A stretch of DNA of 64,000 nt from Bactericera cockerelli. Taxonomy: Eukaryota; Arthropoda; Insecta; Hemiptera; Triozidae. Positions 33,672 through 46,749 of the stretch are shown here, in pieces. A program made the position numbers and the translations under genes. How positions within the stretch are numbered: position 1 is the first letter of the stretch; each line of letters begins with the position of its first letter. The notes beneath the pieces were generated by a model, which ran no database searches, had not been told where the DNA came from, and was given only the letters and a program-made list of their open reading frames with translations. Location: NCBI GenBank assembly GCA_024516035.1, contig CM044959.1, positions 36,979,876 through 37,043,875 of the forward strand. Direction: 5' to 3'.

Positions 33672-33757
33672 TGAGCAGTCTCTGTGGTCGTCGACTGGTG
33701 TAGGTAAAACACAAAGTTTGCAAGGTGACCTGGGTTCGAATCCCGGCTAGGTTTAAT
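33672..33757 (+). repeat. tRNA-like SINE head in the left arm
   Basis: Contains GTGACCTGGGTTCGAATCCC, a box-B with its T-stem, preceded by about 50 bases that could be the D and anticodon arms, and followed by TTTAATTTTTTTTTT. Its mirror copy is at 48290-48375 on the - strand. It is more likely a SINE head than a functional tRNA gene, since no clean cloverleaf was found. Confidence 0.5.
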
Positions 33758-34505
33758 TTTTTTTTTACTCTGTACTTTGGATGTCCGGTTTTCTCGTGAG
33801 AAAAAAAAACAGTAGTTGGTAGTTTGAGTCAACCTCCTATGACCGTTTAATTTCGAAAGAAGTGAGTATGGTTTAACTCGATCAACATTGATTTCTCACA
33901 ATCTAATTATCCATCTACCTATGTATGTAACATTGTAACATGATATAAGTTGCATTTTTTGTCCAATCGAGCTGAAATTTTCAGGGTATATTCCATGGAT
34001 ATATGCTTGCTTATTAATTTATAATTATTAAATGTATTATCTAGTATAATGTCTCACTTCTTCTGTTTATAACCTACCAACTGATTATGCTGAATTGACA
34101 CCATGTTTAGTAACTCGATGTTAGGCAAATATATGGGTCAACATTTCTTAGAGCCATAGTAAGAGGCAATTTTGGAACATACAATAATACTCGGCACTTT
34201 CATTTCCCTCTTTATTTTACCAAGATCGAAATTCCATCTACCTACCATGTACTTAGGTACATATTATAATTAAAATTGTATTGTAAACAAAACCACTAAA
34301 CAAAGTTGTCTGTTATTTAACGAGTTCATAACTAATTTTTCAATACAAGGTTAAAACACTAGTTGATTATTAATGAATTATTGTTAATGGATTTTAAGAT
34401 TAAATAGGTATATTTTTTTCTTCATTATTACTGGTTGAAGTTCCACAAAAGAAGCACCAATTATCACACCAACCTCATTTTAAAACGATTGTGACCAGTT
34501 GATTG

Positions 34506-34690
34506 TATTTGGTTTTAACGTCCTGATTTGAACTAGTCAGGACGTGGGGTTTTACCCTCCATTCGCTGGGAATCGTTCCAGCTACCTACATTTAACTCGC
34601 CCAGCCTGGGTAGATTCCAGACTCACGTGTTAAGAGGGGAAAAAAATATTATAGGGCAGTAGTTACAACCATTACGCCACGGAGGCTGGC
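34506..34690 (-). repeat. Internally deleted tRNA-SINE in the left arm
   Basis: Matches the SINE at 19192-19553 in the head (CCTCCGTGGCGTAATGGTTG) and body (ACCCTCCATTCGCTGGGAA as read on +), but lacks the box B region and the tail. No target duplication was found. Mirrored at 47357-47541. Confidence 0.75.
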
Positions 34691-35297
34691 CACTGACAAC
34701 TGACAGTCTAAATAAAGCATTTATTTTGATCAATGCTTTTGTATTATGAATCGTAAATTACATAGATCTCATTCAAAATTTACAAATATGTACCTACATT
34801 ATAAATATAAATAAAAAAACACTGCTAATTATGGACACAATACTTCCTCGTGATTGTTTCACATTGTATACACCTGGCAATTTTGATTTTTTCGACTAAA
34901 TCACTTGTATCTTCAAAACCGCTTAACCGATTTTCTTCAAATTTATTTTACGTATATGATAGAATACTATTTTTTCTACATTCTAGTTATTTTTGTTCAC
35001 AAATTCATACTTAAATTAAAAAGGTGCAAGCCTTATTTTTAATAAATGTATCTTTTTATTTCTTGATTGTGATGATGATGATAATAATAATAATAATACA
35101 TTAACATTAATAGTAATTTTAAATAAAAATAAAATCTAGCTTACTAGACTTTTAAAATGGAACTTGGAGTTCAAGACCTCATTAAAGGCTAAGCATCAAT
35201 TTGGTATTTTATTTAGTTTGGTTGTTAGGTGGTATTCTAATGACAAGACTTTGTCCTCCACAGTTAAAATAATTTAGACAAATCTTATTACTATACT

Positions 35298-36146
35298 TAC
35301 TATAGATAAGGATAACGTACCCGAAAAGTATACCCAAAAAAATACCGGGTACATTTACAAAAGTACCCGCACCAGGTACATAATAAAATTAGGTACCCGT
35401 ACCCATACCGGGTACAAAATTTTGCTAGGTACCTGTACTCGTACCGGGTAAACACTGGCGACAGTATAACACACTGGATCCGCATACCGTACTGGGTACC
35501 GATTTTATGAAATACTCGGTATTACACTGGGACCGAGTACCGACGTATCGTACGTAGTAGGCGGGTACCGTTTTTATTAAATACTTGGTATTACACGCCG
35601 AGGCCGGGTACCATACCGGGTACCGGTTCTATGAAATAATCGGTATTACAATAATACCCATCTCTAGAACTGGGTACAGCAGAGAGAGGTACTTCATTAT
35701 TCCGATATTATCTATGAATAATATTCAGGCTGTCGGTGTCCTAATATTTTTCTTTTTGTCTCGTAGAAACAAGTCTTCTATTTGAAACTTCTTTGTCAAA
35801 CAATTGGACGGTTTAGGGAAATGTACATTATTTAATTCAGGTTATAAAATAGGAAGTGGAGCTTCTAATCTATTGAAACACTTGAAACTAAAACACCCAA
35901 CAAATTTTGTGAATCGAGATTCGTCTCCTGTAAACATTCTGAATGCAAAATTGTGAGATTTAGTTAGTGTACGGTGCTTTTGTACTTGGTTCTTGAGTGA
36001 TTACTCGAATCCACTTTTCCATTTACATCCGCTCGCAGAATCTCAAAAACCAAGTACAAAAGAACCTCGGTAAATACTCGGTACTTTTATGTAATCGATT
36101 ACTGAAGTACCGGTTCTATGAAATACTCGGTATCAACTATCTCTAA
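35298..36146 (+). mobile_element. hAT-like transposon relic with BED-finger fragment (left arm)
   Basis: The region is dense in GGTACC/ACCGGGTAC motifs. It carries TAGAGATGGGTA (- strand, ending 35667) and TAGAGATAGTTGATACC (- strand, ending 36145), which look like hAT-type ends. At about 35800-35930 the + strand translates to GSGASNLLKHLKLKHP, the second half of a BED zinc finger as found at the start of hAT transposases; the first Cys pair is damaged. No longer transposase frame survives. Confidence 0.6.
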
Positions 36147-36484
36147 TTATTGCCAACAATACTGAAACGGGGTACTTTTCTGTTAATGAATCTAGCAGTG
36201 GGTTTCAAAATTTGAAAAGATCAACAAAATTGCTGAGCGCTATCTAGTGCCACTCAATAAGGAATACACCTGTTATCTCAAAATTTCTCCTCTCTCCAGC
36301 AAGTACCGTAAAATATTCTTTCAGCATCTTTTCAAAGTTTTTTTTCTATCATTTTTTTTTTCTCCTTGAATTAAAAGATCAACATCCTTTAATTAAAAGT
36401 CTTTTTTCTTTTATCTGTTGATTGTTGACCAGTTTTTATTTCATCTATCATATGAAAATCAATTAAATCAAAAAGTAGTGATAT

Positions 36485-37095
36485 CCCCCAAAAAACACTT
36501 CGTGTAAAAATAGTCGTCAAGTGTTGGAATGATTAAAAAGAACTGATATCAAAAACGTCAATTTTCTATGTTTGAAGGAAATATTTTTCACGTAATAAGT
36601 CTCTTGATAATTCAACCAAAATAATATCCTCACAACAACAATACACCTTCGAGCAAACTTCGATTTGGTATTTTGAGAATTTAACCAAAAAGTAGCCACA
36701 CAACAAAACAATGCTCTTGTAAGAACAATCTTGCATAATTACAGAACCACGTCCTTGACTGCACACTGTTTTGTTCTGAAATGTATGTGAAGTACGTTGC
36801 TAACAAAACAGTGTGCAGTAGTCAAGGACGTGGTTATGTAATTATGCAAGATTGTTCTTACAAGAGCATTGTTTTGTTGTGTGGCTACTTTTTGGTTAAA
36901 TTCTCAAAATACCAAATCGAAGTTTGCTCGAAGGTGTATTGTTGTTGTGAGGATATTATTTTGGTTGAATTATCAAGAGACTTATTACGTGAAAAATATT
37001 TCCTTCAAACATAGAAAATTGACGTTTTTGATATCAGTTCTTTTTAATCATTCCAACACTTGACGACTATTTTTACACGAAGTGTTTTTTGGGGG
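36485..37095. mobile_element. Foldback element (0.6-kb palindrome) at the inner end of the left arm
   Basis: Two halves, 36485-36775 and 36802-37095, are inverted copies of each other around a 26-base loop (36776-36801), with a 3-base indel and a base change near the loop. The tips read CCCCCAAAAAACACTTCGTG. Each half is open for about 64-77 codons, so the same peptide appears on both strands; that is a by-product of the symmetry. Such long palindromes are typical of foldback elements. The outer flank is ..GATAT and the inner flank ATTTTTG.., giving at most a 2-bp AT duplication. Confidence 0.85.
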
Positions 37096-40000
37096 ATTTT
37101 TGACACTCAAAAACCTACTGAATTTTTGAAATGAAAACAGGAGAGAAAAAGAGCGAACTGCACAGGAAAACTTTACAACGGGGAATGCAAATATTATCTT
37201 AAACGGTAACCGTTCATTGATTATTGCTATTAAAATGCCCAGAAGATTTATTTCCAATGGTATTGAGTGGAGATTAAGTTCTTTTAAACATAGCTTGATC
37301 ACTTTTTGATTTATCCTTTGCTCAGTGAGGGTAGTTTAAAATGTAAATATTTTAGTTTTATAAGAAACCATGGTACATATTAGTACATACTGAATTTGTA
37401 TTCATAATGTGCATCCTCATAATAAGCTAAGCGGCCAAATAAACGATGCAATTGTCTTGTTTTTGATTGAGTCGTAAAAGCTCTTTTTATATCCTTAAAC
37501 CAACCTTTAAATGTCCTTTAAAACAATGTAGACGAAAATAATTATAATATAAACATTGGTGATGGTGGAAACTTGTCAGTATTGAGGGATGTAATATAAC
37601 CACCAGCCATCATACCTTACATTCAATTATTCTAGTTATTATATTTTTTGATTATGATATAATAATTATGTACGTAGATGAAAGTCCATGTCTTGGTTCT
37701 TAATTAAACTCGGTCTCTATATTCTCATCTGAATATTGTGGAGCCACTCTGTATGGTTCTATATGGTCACCACCATGGTGTAGGTACCAGAGATTACAGC
37801 GTCCTTACCCATGATCTCATCCGATATTGGAAGAACTTTCATTCCATCAAATTGGTCATCGAGTGGTTTGCTCCTTTCCTCGAGTGCTTGTAGAGTTTCT
37901 AAGTCAATGTGTGATTATGAATTTTATGATGATTTTTTTTATCATATAGATTTCATTTAGTACCAATACTTCGTATCGTTTTATGGTGGCATGTTGGTCA
38001 ATAGATGTCTCTCAATAAGTAGTCTGTTATATAGTTTGCCCGGCAGTTTTTTCTATAGTTGTCTAATTTTGAAAGTTAGGAATGTCACTAGGTACTGATT
38101 CAATGATTTTATTGCAGATCAAGAGTGTATCCTATCCGATTCCGTTTTAATAATAATATGTTGATTTTAGTACTTAAACTGTGTGTACTTTCATTTACTG
38201 ATAGATATGGTACATACATTTAGTCGGGTTTTTTAATTTGTCTTGTCTTAATATGTCACTCTTAATTTCTATTTGCGTTTGTTAAATTATCTCTTCTCAA
38301 AAGGACATCGAAGACATTCTCACCATATTAAAGTTGGCTGTGCATTGTCCAATCTCCAAGACCTCTTCCCACTCTCAGTCTGAAAACAATGAGCTCTCAC
38401 TTTTCCGACACTATCTAATTTGTTTTTAATTTATGCTCAATGGCCATGGGGCTTTGTTAGCAAACATCAGCCACCTTATGAATAATGAACTCACGAATCC
38501 CAATGCTAATCCCGTCACTTGAGAACGATTTGCATGGAAGTTCACATGCTAAGTGTGGGCGTAACTTCATTCAGTGAGCAGATCCAAGAGCTCTGTAGTG
38601 TTTAGCAAGAAGGTGAGAATTGGTACTTGATGCAATTGTAAGGTTCTTGATGTCATGATTAATTAAACAAGATGATGATGGATGGATGATATGTACAGAA
38701 CTACAGAAGAGAACCACCAGGCTTGAAATCAAAAATCAGTTAGAGGGATCTATCGAGTCTTAGCTCGAATGAAATCTTCTTGTGAAAAATCCTATCAAGT
38801 GATTAACTTATATTGAAACAGTATCTTCATCACAGTTTGTCAAATGTATGTACCCTTTCTAGTTAATTTCAAGCCAAACTTGAGCAATTTAATTATAAGA
38901 TATCATTTTCTGTTGAGGTTATAACAAAGGTGCCAATTTGGTACATTTGGTTTGTTAACATGTAGTTCCAAGAGTAAATGCCATCATAAAGTTAATACAA
39001 TCTCTACAACCGCGTTCCAACTATACTTCGATCTAAGGTTTTGGTACCACGTCCACCAACTGCCCCTGACTCTAATGAAATACTCCACGAATGAAAAATG
39101 ATCACTAATGACAAGGGCGTTCTTCCACTTAGTACCAAGTGAGACGCTCAACGCGTGAATACAGGTAGCAAATCAAGCGATTCCGCCGAGCACTAATCAT
39201 CCAGCGATGATTGGGTCTTGTGTTCCGATGCGATTTGGATCAAGGATTTTCGGGTTTTCATCAACTTTCTCGATAATATCTTCTTTGTAAACTCAGAAGA
39301 ACAATTCAGTTTTGTTCTTGTGGATTCTGAATTAACCTGTCTTTGTTTTACTTATACTTTTTTATAATCGAAATTGGCTTGAATTTGGAAATGTCCTGTA
39401 GATAAGGTTCCAAGAGATAATTCAGCACCAAAATTTGGTACTAGGTCAATTTAAGTAACTCAACCTGTGGCTTTTTTCAAAGCCACAAGTTGTTTTCAGA
39501 AGAACGTGTAATGTGTGCCAATATATCGGCACACTAGTTTCATTTTGTTTTGCTACACTTAGATAATTTTGTTAGTTCTTGTTCGTGTTAAATTTGAAGG
39601 TAAAAAAAAAATAAGAATCTTAATTTCAGATCAGCTAGCTTAGAGAGATAGACTTGATCCTTGAAAAATGAAGCTTATAGATTCGTGCATCCAATCAAAC
39701 AATAATAGCTCACAGATTGTCGAAAAGATTTCTCCAAATCATTATCAGGTGGTCGCGCTAACCACGAGAGCAAGGCTTTCTGACCATAGATTTCGGCGTG
39801 AATTACCAACTTTTCACGAGTCCAATTTACCAGTAAGTACTCGTCGATTTGATAATGCACCTCGAAACTAGACCATGGAGTGAAGCAGTGAACGAAAGAA
39901 AAAAGTGTATCGTAATCTATCTGAAACACTTGAAAATCGTGACTTGAAATCACCACAGCCAGAGCACCATGCCTTATGCAACAGTTGCTCTGTAGTGAGC

Positions 40001-42143
40001 TTGCTAGTTAAAGCCATTCAATGACCTTGGAGTCTGCCGGGCATACACTTTACAGAATTGTGAACAATAAATAAGAAGAAGATGACCAAAAATAGACACA
40101 ATGCTATTCCTTGTTCGTACTGTCGTTAAACGTACAAAGAAGTCGTAAAAGAAGATGAAATAATAAGCTATGTGCTCATCGTAAGATTTGTAACACACAA
40201 AGAAAACGACAAACAACAGTGGCATTATTCGCAAAGGTGATAAAGAACGTTATTTCCCTTCGACATCAACATATACATCACAGCATGGAATTTGACAAGG
40301 ATTTTAATGGTACCCTGGGTTTGATAGATGGTACCCTGGGTTTGATAGCACATGTGTTGTTTTATTCGTCACAGTATTACTACTTGAGGTTTTGAGCATT
40401 TATTTTCCTTTAGCAAGATCTCTGAACCTTGCCCAAGACTCAGATTAAATGCCGCTACTGGAACGCAGACATATTCTGAACTCCACCAGATTTGATAGCT
40501 TTGTCGTTTTGCTGTAGTAAGATGGACCGGACGGACGTTTAGTTATTCAAGACTTTATTATGCACAGAGATCTTATCAACAGAATCTCCTGCTTTAAATG
40601 CACTGAAAGATGTTAATAGAAATGTCTAATGTCCAACTTGGCGACAATAGTACTACAGCCAGACAATTTTGATGGGTGGTTGGTGACTTGAAAACTTCTA
40701 TGCTGGGAGATTTTATCAACATAATGGCTGATGACAAGAAACGAACGAACAAACAAAGTGATGAAAACTTGAGCACTAGAAACTTTATCATCATTACATC
40801 CAGCTAGCTATTCTTCCAAAATGGAAATTCATGTTTCTTAATAATCTTAATAATAATAATTAACTAACAAAAAAAGATTTATCAGTTTATTTAATAGTTT
40901 TTAATTTATCTGTATTTATCTAATTTGAGTATGTTTGGGCACTTGCAGATATTTTAGGCACTTGTGCTGATGTCCTTTGTCATTAATTATGAATCAGTAA
41001 TATATAAAAGTTGTACTGATTTTCTATTCCCATTTATCACGAACTGTCATGGACATAACCCTGACAAAGCTCATTATTATTATTATCCTTTTTCAATTAA
41101 CTTGTTTTTAATAGTCTCATTAATTCATGGGTGGGTTTTATTTTATTGCTATGAATCATAAACTTTTTCTTTTCCATATTTCCATTTGTCTCTTTTATTG
41201 TTCATGTTGCCATTCCACGCTATCTCGCTGAATAGTTCTCAATAATCAATATCAGAAATAACAACCTCTTAATTATAAACATCTCTAATGCCACATTTAT
41301 AAAACTCGGTTTTGCTATCACTGTTTTATTGTACACTTTTTTCTTTTCTTATCTTTTTACATGGTGGCATCTAAGTACTAATGGATTCAATATCTTTCAT
41401 TATTATTCAATGTTGTTTGCAATGCGAGCATCTGATACATTCTCGCTCAGTCCACTGTCCACCTGATGATTATATTGGTGCCATGAAGCGGTACAATGTG
41501 ATCTTATCTTACCCGTGGTTGCAGTGTCCCTTGACAATGTGCTGACCAGATGTTTGACCTTGGCAAATACAAAAACAGTAAAACGCACTCATTATTCACG
41601 GCCAAACAGTTGAAACTATAAACATCAAAATGCGGCATGACTTCATCGCAAAAATAGTTGCTTCTGATGCATATTAATTGAGATAACTGCGGTGGGATTA
41701 GAGCTGTGTTTCATGCAAATGGCATGTGGAGAATTGAACGTTATAATTAGTTTTTTCCTGTTCAGACCAACATGGAGGATTGGGTTCCTGTTGGCACTTG
41801 TTCTTTCCCAGGTATTGCATGGGTTGAACAGGGCCTCCGGAACCAGTGTTCTTCCATGTTTGTATCACACGTGATAAATGACCTGACGATAATCATATTT
41901 CTTTATTTTTCAAGCCTTTAGAAAATCTAGTTATTCTGCATGTGATTTTGTCTATGATAGTTTTAAACTGTTATATAGTTGATGTGCTAACAGTTTTCCA
42001 CTTAATACATTAATAATAATTCCATCCCCTGGATAATTTTACCAATATGGCTTTTAACACTTGACTTGTATTTTCAACATGTCTCTTTGTAAGGCTAACT
42101 TCATATCATTCCATAACCGTAAGACCCACACAAGATAGTATCT
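37096..42143. other. Unique spacer of the giant inverted repeat, first part: no gene seen
   Basis: AT-rich DNA with no open frame above 93 codons and no domain. A near-exact 21-bp tandem duplication (ATGGTACCCTGGGTTT..) lies at 40307-40349. A pyrimidine tract with CAG|GTATTG at 41811 resembles an acceptor-donor junction but has a weak donor. Confidence 0.5.
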
Positions 42144-42157
42144 CTGTAGTATGTCTT

Positions 42158-42425
42158 TTTTTTTTTTTTTTTTTTTAAGTGGGGTTTAACGTCGCTTTCA
42201 ACTGCCATGGTCATATCACGACGGGGGTTTTACCCTCCATTCGCAGGAAACTCACAAACCTGCTACTCACATTGACCTCACCCAGCCTGAGTGGGGCCGG
42301 GAAAAGCCAGCGTCACGAGAATTAGAATTTGAATGGTCACCCATCCAAGTCTTAACCTCGCTGGATGTCGCTTAACTTCGGTGTTCTGAAGGGAACCGGT
42401 GTATTCAACATGCCATCGACGCTGG
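42158..42425 (-). mobile_element. 5S rRNA-derived SINE (SINE3 type), complete
   Basis: Flanked by a perfect 14-bp repeat CTGTAGTATGTCTT (42144-42157 and 42426-42439). On the - strand the head matches 5S rRNA in its internal promoter region (GAACACCGAAGTTAAGC, then ACTTGGATGGGTGACC). The body then matches that of the tRNA-SINE at 19192 (ACCCTCCATTCGC and CTCACCCAGCCTG as read on +). The 3' end is an A tail (T run near 42156-42177 on +). 5S-headed SINEs are known (SINE3, zebrafish and others). Confidence 0.88.
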
Positions 42426-42439
42426 CTGTAGTATGTCTT

Positions 42440-44951
42440 GTAGTAAAGGCAAGAGTGATTGCTTCATACAATAGGTATGAAATGAGACATAACTGTCAAC
42501 ACTACAGGTCCGAACGGTCAGAATGCTTTACGGCGATACTCGTTACGGTCGACTGTCCACATTTGGTCATATCTCACGTTTGCCTCATCTCAGGCTCAGA
42601 CCGACCATCGAAACCTGGGAATGGATTGCTGAATTTCCATATGAGAACGATAATATGCGACGACTTCTGAAGCTACTTTTGGGTTGGGTCAAGATGTTTG
42701 GAACTTGAAAATCATATGGTGCAAATAGGTCACTTTTGCTTTCAACATAACATTTACGATCGAATTAAACGGAATAAGTTGCAGGATGGAAAAGGGTTCT
42801 TGCGTTACAAAGTTCAAGATATTTACTTGCGTTAAACGTCAATCTCATTTGGATATTGCTCAAGAACTTCAGCTGCACAGAGTTCATAGTAGATACAAAT
42901 GTTTTTCTTTTCTTCGACAGAATGATTGTTTAATAACATAATAGACACTTTGACACCCGAGAAATCTATTTCACTAGTGCAATTAGATTGTGTAAGGGAG
43001 TAATGGTTTTCCAACTTAACATTTAGAACACGAATAATTAAAAAGTGAGCTAAATCTTTACCAACTCGAAATTGGTTTCACCTTTGAACCAAAGAATGCC
43101 CTGAAAACAAATGAATATTCGCTTGTTGTCTCTATTTCACCGCCCTACTGACCTACTTAGCGATTTGGTTTGGAAAAGTGTCAATAATTTCATCAATGTC
43201 AACGCGAATCGGAGCAATTATGTATGAAGTCACCTAAACGTAAAGAAATCTAACATTTTTTCTAGTTTGAATAAATGAAATGAGAAATATCGAAGTTTAA
43301 GATCCATCATGGTATATGATCAGAAGTGTCGGAACACAAATCTCGTGGGCTCGATTGATTTCTCGATCGAAAACTTCTTTTCCTTCGTGTTGTTTTGCAA
43401 GATTAAAATCATGTTTGTTTTCAATTCCGTCAGTGTGTCAAAGTGTCTTACCAATCACACTGGACAACAATGCCATGTCAAAACTCGTCACAAGTCACAT
43501 ACACAAAGGATGTCAGGTTATATTGTTCTTGTGATTGATCAAGTCAGATAGGAGAGCAGCAGATGACCTGTGGGTAATGTTCTTGATCGTTGATAGGCTG
43601 ATACATCACTAGATCCTTTCTATCAACACAATGGTCGTAGGAGTTTGTTGTTTTGACAAGCAATAGAACTAACATCTACATTCCTGCCTGTAAAGTAGAT
43701 CGCTTGAATGTTTGTTTTGTTGTTTTTATTATGTGCATTGATTTCTTTTCATATCAACTTTTGTCTGATATGGTCGGATTAGCTAAAAATGCATATTTTA
43801 TCTTTTGACTCGTCTATTAATACTTGAAGTTTATCACTTTTTGAAGTCTAAAAGCTCAATGTTATTATTTTATTGCTTCTTTGATTAATTAGCAATGTTG
43901 GTATCTTTTCACAAAATCACTTACCTATCATGTTTTAAAGGGATACTATTCCTGTCGACAGTAAAGATAAAATATAAAATGCTCTTTGTACCACTTAGTT
44001 TACATGCTTGTACAAAGTAGCTCTCGTGTATTGTACAATAGATCATCATCTTGTTTGTTGGAGAGTTGGTGTGAGCACGGTTAGGTTGCATCAACATCTA
44101 TTGTAATGGTGCATTGGTGCTTCTTATGCTGCTGGGAACTGAGGCAATTAGGTTATCTGCTCTCAGTTTGTAGTAGCTCATTACCAGAGAGGTGTATGGA
44201 ATTGTAACCCGTGTTTAGCTCGATGATACACACACCTCTGAACCTCTCTCAGAAAGTGTTCTCCATTATAATTTGCACTCGAGAGAATTCCGAGAAGTTT
44301 CTTCTTTAAAACAATGCGACACCAACAAGTTATGCTTGAAAATAGAAGATAAACATATCTGATACAAAAAGCTTTTGAAATGATGCTCCTGTGTAATAAG
44401 ATGTGGCTCATTTTTTCTATTCGATATTTTTTCTTCACAAAATCAAGAGTCATTTGAATTCAATACCGCCATAAAATGAAAATCATGAGTCAATACAACC
44501 ATGTTCAATAAGTCACAATTAATGAAACCAACCTTAGGACATTGTTACGCCGTTCGAACAAACAGATCAGAGAAAACTTGTGGTAGCTGATTGAGGTGAA
44601 AAATGTTCACAGAAAGCAAACAAATCCTATTAGAAACTACCAATTCCGCTCGGGTGATAGATTCCAGAAGTTGCAATCACAGAACTGCAGCATGACACGA
44701 TAAAACAAAAGAAAATCGAAACTGCTCTAGAAAACAAAATTGAAAACCAATCTCTCCGAACCAGTAACTGCAGACATGATATCCCGAGTAGGTATCTAGA
44801 GACAATACTAATTCCTTACGATCATGTCACGGTTCTAGTTTCAGCTGATTCATGGAGACAATTAAAAAAGCGTTCTCCCCGAGTTCTAGTTCTTGAGGTG
44901 ACGGTGTTAATTGCACTTGAGTAATTAACTGGATCACTCGGGAGATATTAA
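42440..44951. other. Unique spacer, second part: no gene seen
   Basis: Only short frames (up to 101 codons starting upstream at 42365, 80 at 43309 and 90 at 44181), none with a recognisable motif. No transposase or replication gene was found, so nothing in the spacer explains movement of the 17-kb structure. Confidence 0.5.
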
Positions 44952-45562
44952 CCCCCAAAAAACACTTCGTGTAAAAATAGTCGTCAAGTGTTGGAATGAT
45001 TAAAAAGAACTGATATCAAAAACGTCAATTTTCTATGTTTGAAGGAAATATTTTTCACGTAATAAGTCTCTTGATAATTCAACCAAAATAATATCCTCAC
45101 AACAACAATACACCTTCGAGCAAACTTCGATTTGGTATTTTGAGAATTTAACCAAAAAGTAGCCACACAACAAAACAATGCTCTTGTAAGAACAATCTTG
45201 CATAATTACATAACCACGTCCTTGACTACTGCACACTGTTTTGTTAGCAACGTACTTCACATACATTTCAGAACAAAACAGTGTGCAGTCAAGGACGTGG
45301 TTCTGTAATTATGCAAGATTGTTCTTACAAGAGCATTGTTTTGTTGTGTGGCTACTTTTTGGTTAAATTCTCAAAATACCAAATCGAAGTTTGCTCGAAG
45401 GTGTATTGTTGTTGTGAGGATATTATTTTGGTTGAATTATCAAGAGACTTATTACGTGAAAAATATTTCCTTCAAACATAGAAAATTGACGTTTTTGATA
45501 TCAGTTCTTTTTAATCATTCCAACACTTGACGACTATTTTTACACGAAGTGTTTTTTGGGGG
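44952..45562. mobile_element. Foldback element at the inner end of the right arm
   Basis: Mirror copy of 36485-37095, including the asymmetry at the loop. The two are therefore parts of the duplicated arms and not independent insertions. Its inner flank (..GATATTAA) differs from that of the left copy. Confidence 0.85.
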
Positions 45563-45900
45563 ATATCACTACTTTTTGATTTAATTGATTTTCATATGAT
45601 AGATGAAATAAAAACTGGTCAACAATCAACAGATAAAAGAAAAAAGACTTTTAATTAAAGGATTTGATCTTTTAATTCAAGGAGAAAAAAAAAATGATAG
45701 AAAAAAAACTTTGAAAAGATGCTGAAAGAATATTTTACGGTACTTGCTGGAGAGAGGAGAAATTTTGAGATAACAGGTGTATTCCTTATTGAGTGGCACT
45801 AGATAGCGCTCAGCAATTTTGTTGATCTTTTCAAATTTTGAAACCCACTGCTAGATTCATTAACAGAAAAGTACCCCGTTTCAGTATTGTTGGCAATAAT

Positions 45901-46749
45901 TAGAGATAGTTGATACCGAGTATTTCATAGAACCGGTACTTCAGTAATCGATTACATAAAAGTACCGAGTATTTACCGAGGTTCTTTTGTACTTGGTTTT
46001 TGAGATTCTGCGAGCGGATGTAAATGGAAAAGTGGATTCGAGTAATCACTCAAGAACCAAGTACAAAAGCACCGTACACTAACTAAATCTCACAATTTTG
46101 CATTCAGAATGTTTACAGGAGACGAATCTCGATTCACAAAATTTGTTGGGTGTTTTAGTTTCAAGTGTTTCAATAGATTAGAAGCTCCACTTCCTATTTT
46201 ATAACCTGAATTAAATAATGTACATTTCCCTAAACCGTCCAATTGTTTGACAAAGAAGTTTCAAATAGAAGACTTGTTTCTACGAGACAAAAAGAAAAAT
46301 ATTAGGACACCGACAGCCTGAATATTATTCATAGATAATATCGGAATAATGAAGTACCTCTCTCTGCTGTACCCAGTTCTAGAGATGGGTATTATTGTAA
46401 TACCGATTATTTCATAGAACCGGTACCCGGTATGGTACCCGGCCTCGGCGTGTAATACCAAGTATTTAATAAAAACGGTACCCGCCTACTACGTACGATA
46501 CGTCGGTACTCGGTCCCAGTGTAATACCGAGTATTTCATAAAATCGGTACCCAGTACGGTATGCGGATCCAGTGTGTTATACTGTCGCCAGTGTTTACCC
46601 GGTACGAGTACAGGTACCTAGCAAAATTTTGTACCCGGTATGGGTACGGGTACCTAATTTTATTATGTACCTGGTGCGGGTACTTTTGTAAATGTACCCG
46701 GTATTTTTTTGGGTATACTTTTCGGGTACGTTATCCTTATCTATAGTAA
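45901..46749 (-). mobile_element. hAT-like transposon relic with BED-finger fragment (right arm)
   Basis: Mirror copy of 35298-36146, including the BED-finger fragment at about 46117-46247 on the - strand. Confidence 0.6.

Larger units (their letters stand above)
32515..37095 (+). repeat. Left arm of a giant inverted repeat (4581 bp)
   Basis: The reverse complement of 44952-49532, in nearly every base compared. Positions in the two arms sum to 82047 (82046 between two small indels). The differences noticed are 29 versus 30 T in the run at 32774-32802, and one extra base near 36380. The arm starts GC-rich with GCTCGCCGGGAGGCGAGCGC. It contains a poly-T run, about three diverged copies of a 143-bp tandem unit (32980-33300), a tRNA-like SINE head, a decayed SINE, a GAT/AAT microsatellite (35071-35098), hAT-like relics and a foldback element at the inner end. 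It has no intact gene. Confidence 0.95.

Noticed and set aside
33672..33757. Functional tRNA gene in the inverted arms
   Set aside because: Only the T arm is convincing; acceptor ends do not pair, so a SINE head is more likely.
36517..37063. Identical 64-77 codon frames on both strands at 36517-36766, 36781-37063, 44984-45266 and 45281-45530 as a conserved small gene
   Set aside because: They are copies of the same foldback arm read from each half. The symmetry of the palindrome explains them, and no domain or start context supports translation.
41795..41816. Splice junction at CCCAG|GTATTG
   Set aside because: The acceptor is fair, but the donor is poor and it lies in the spacer of the inverted repeat with no coding sequence nearby.
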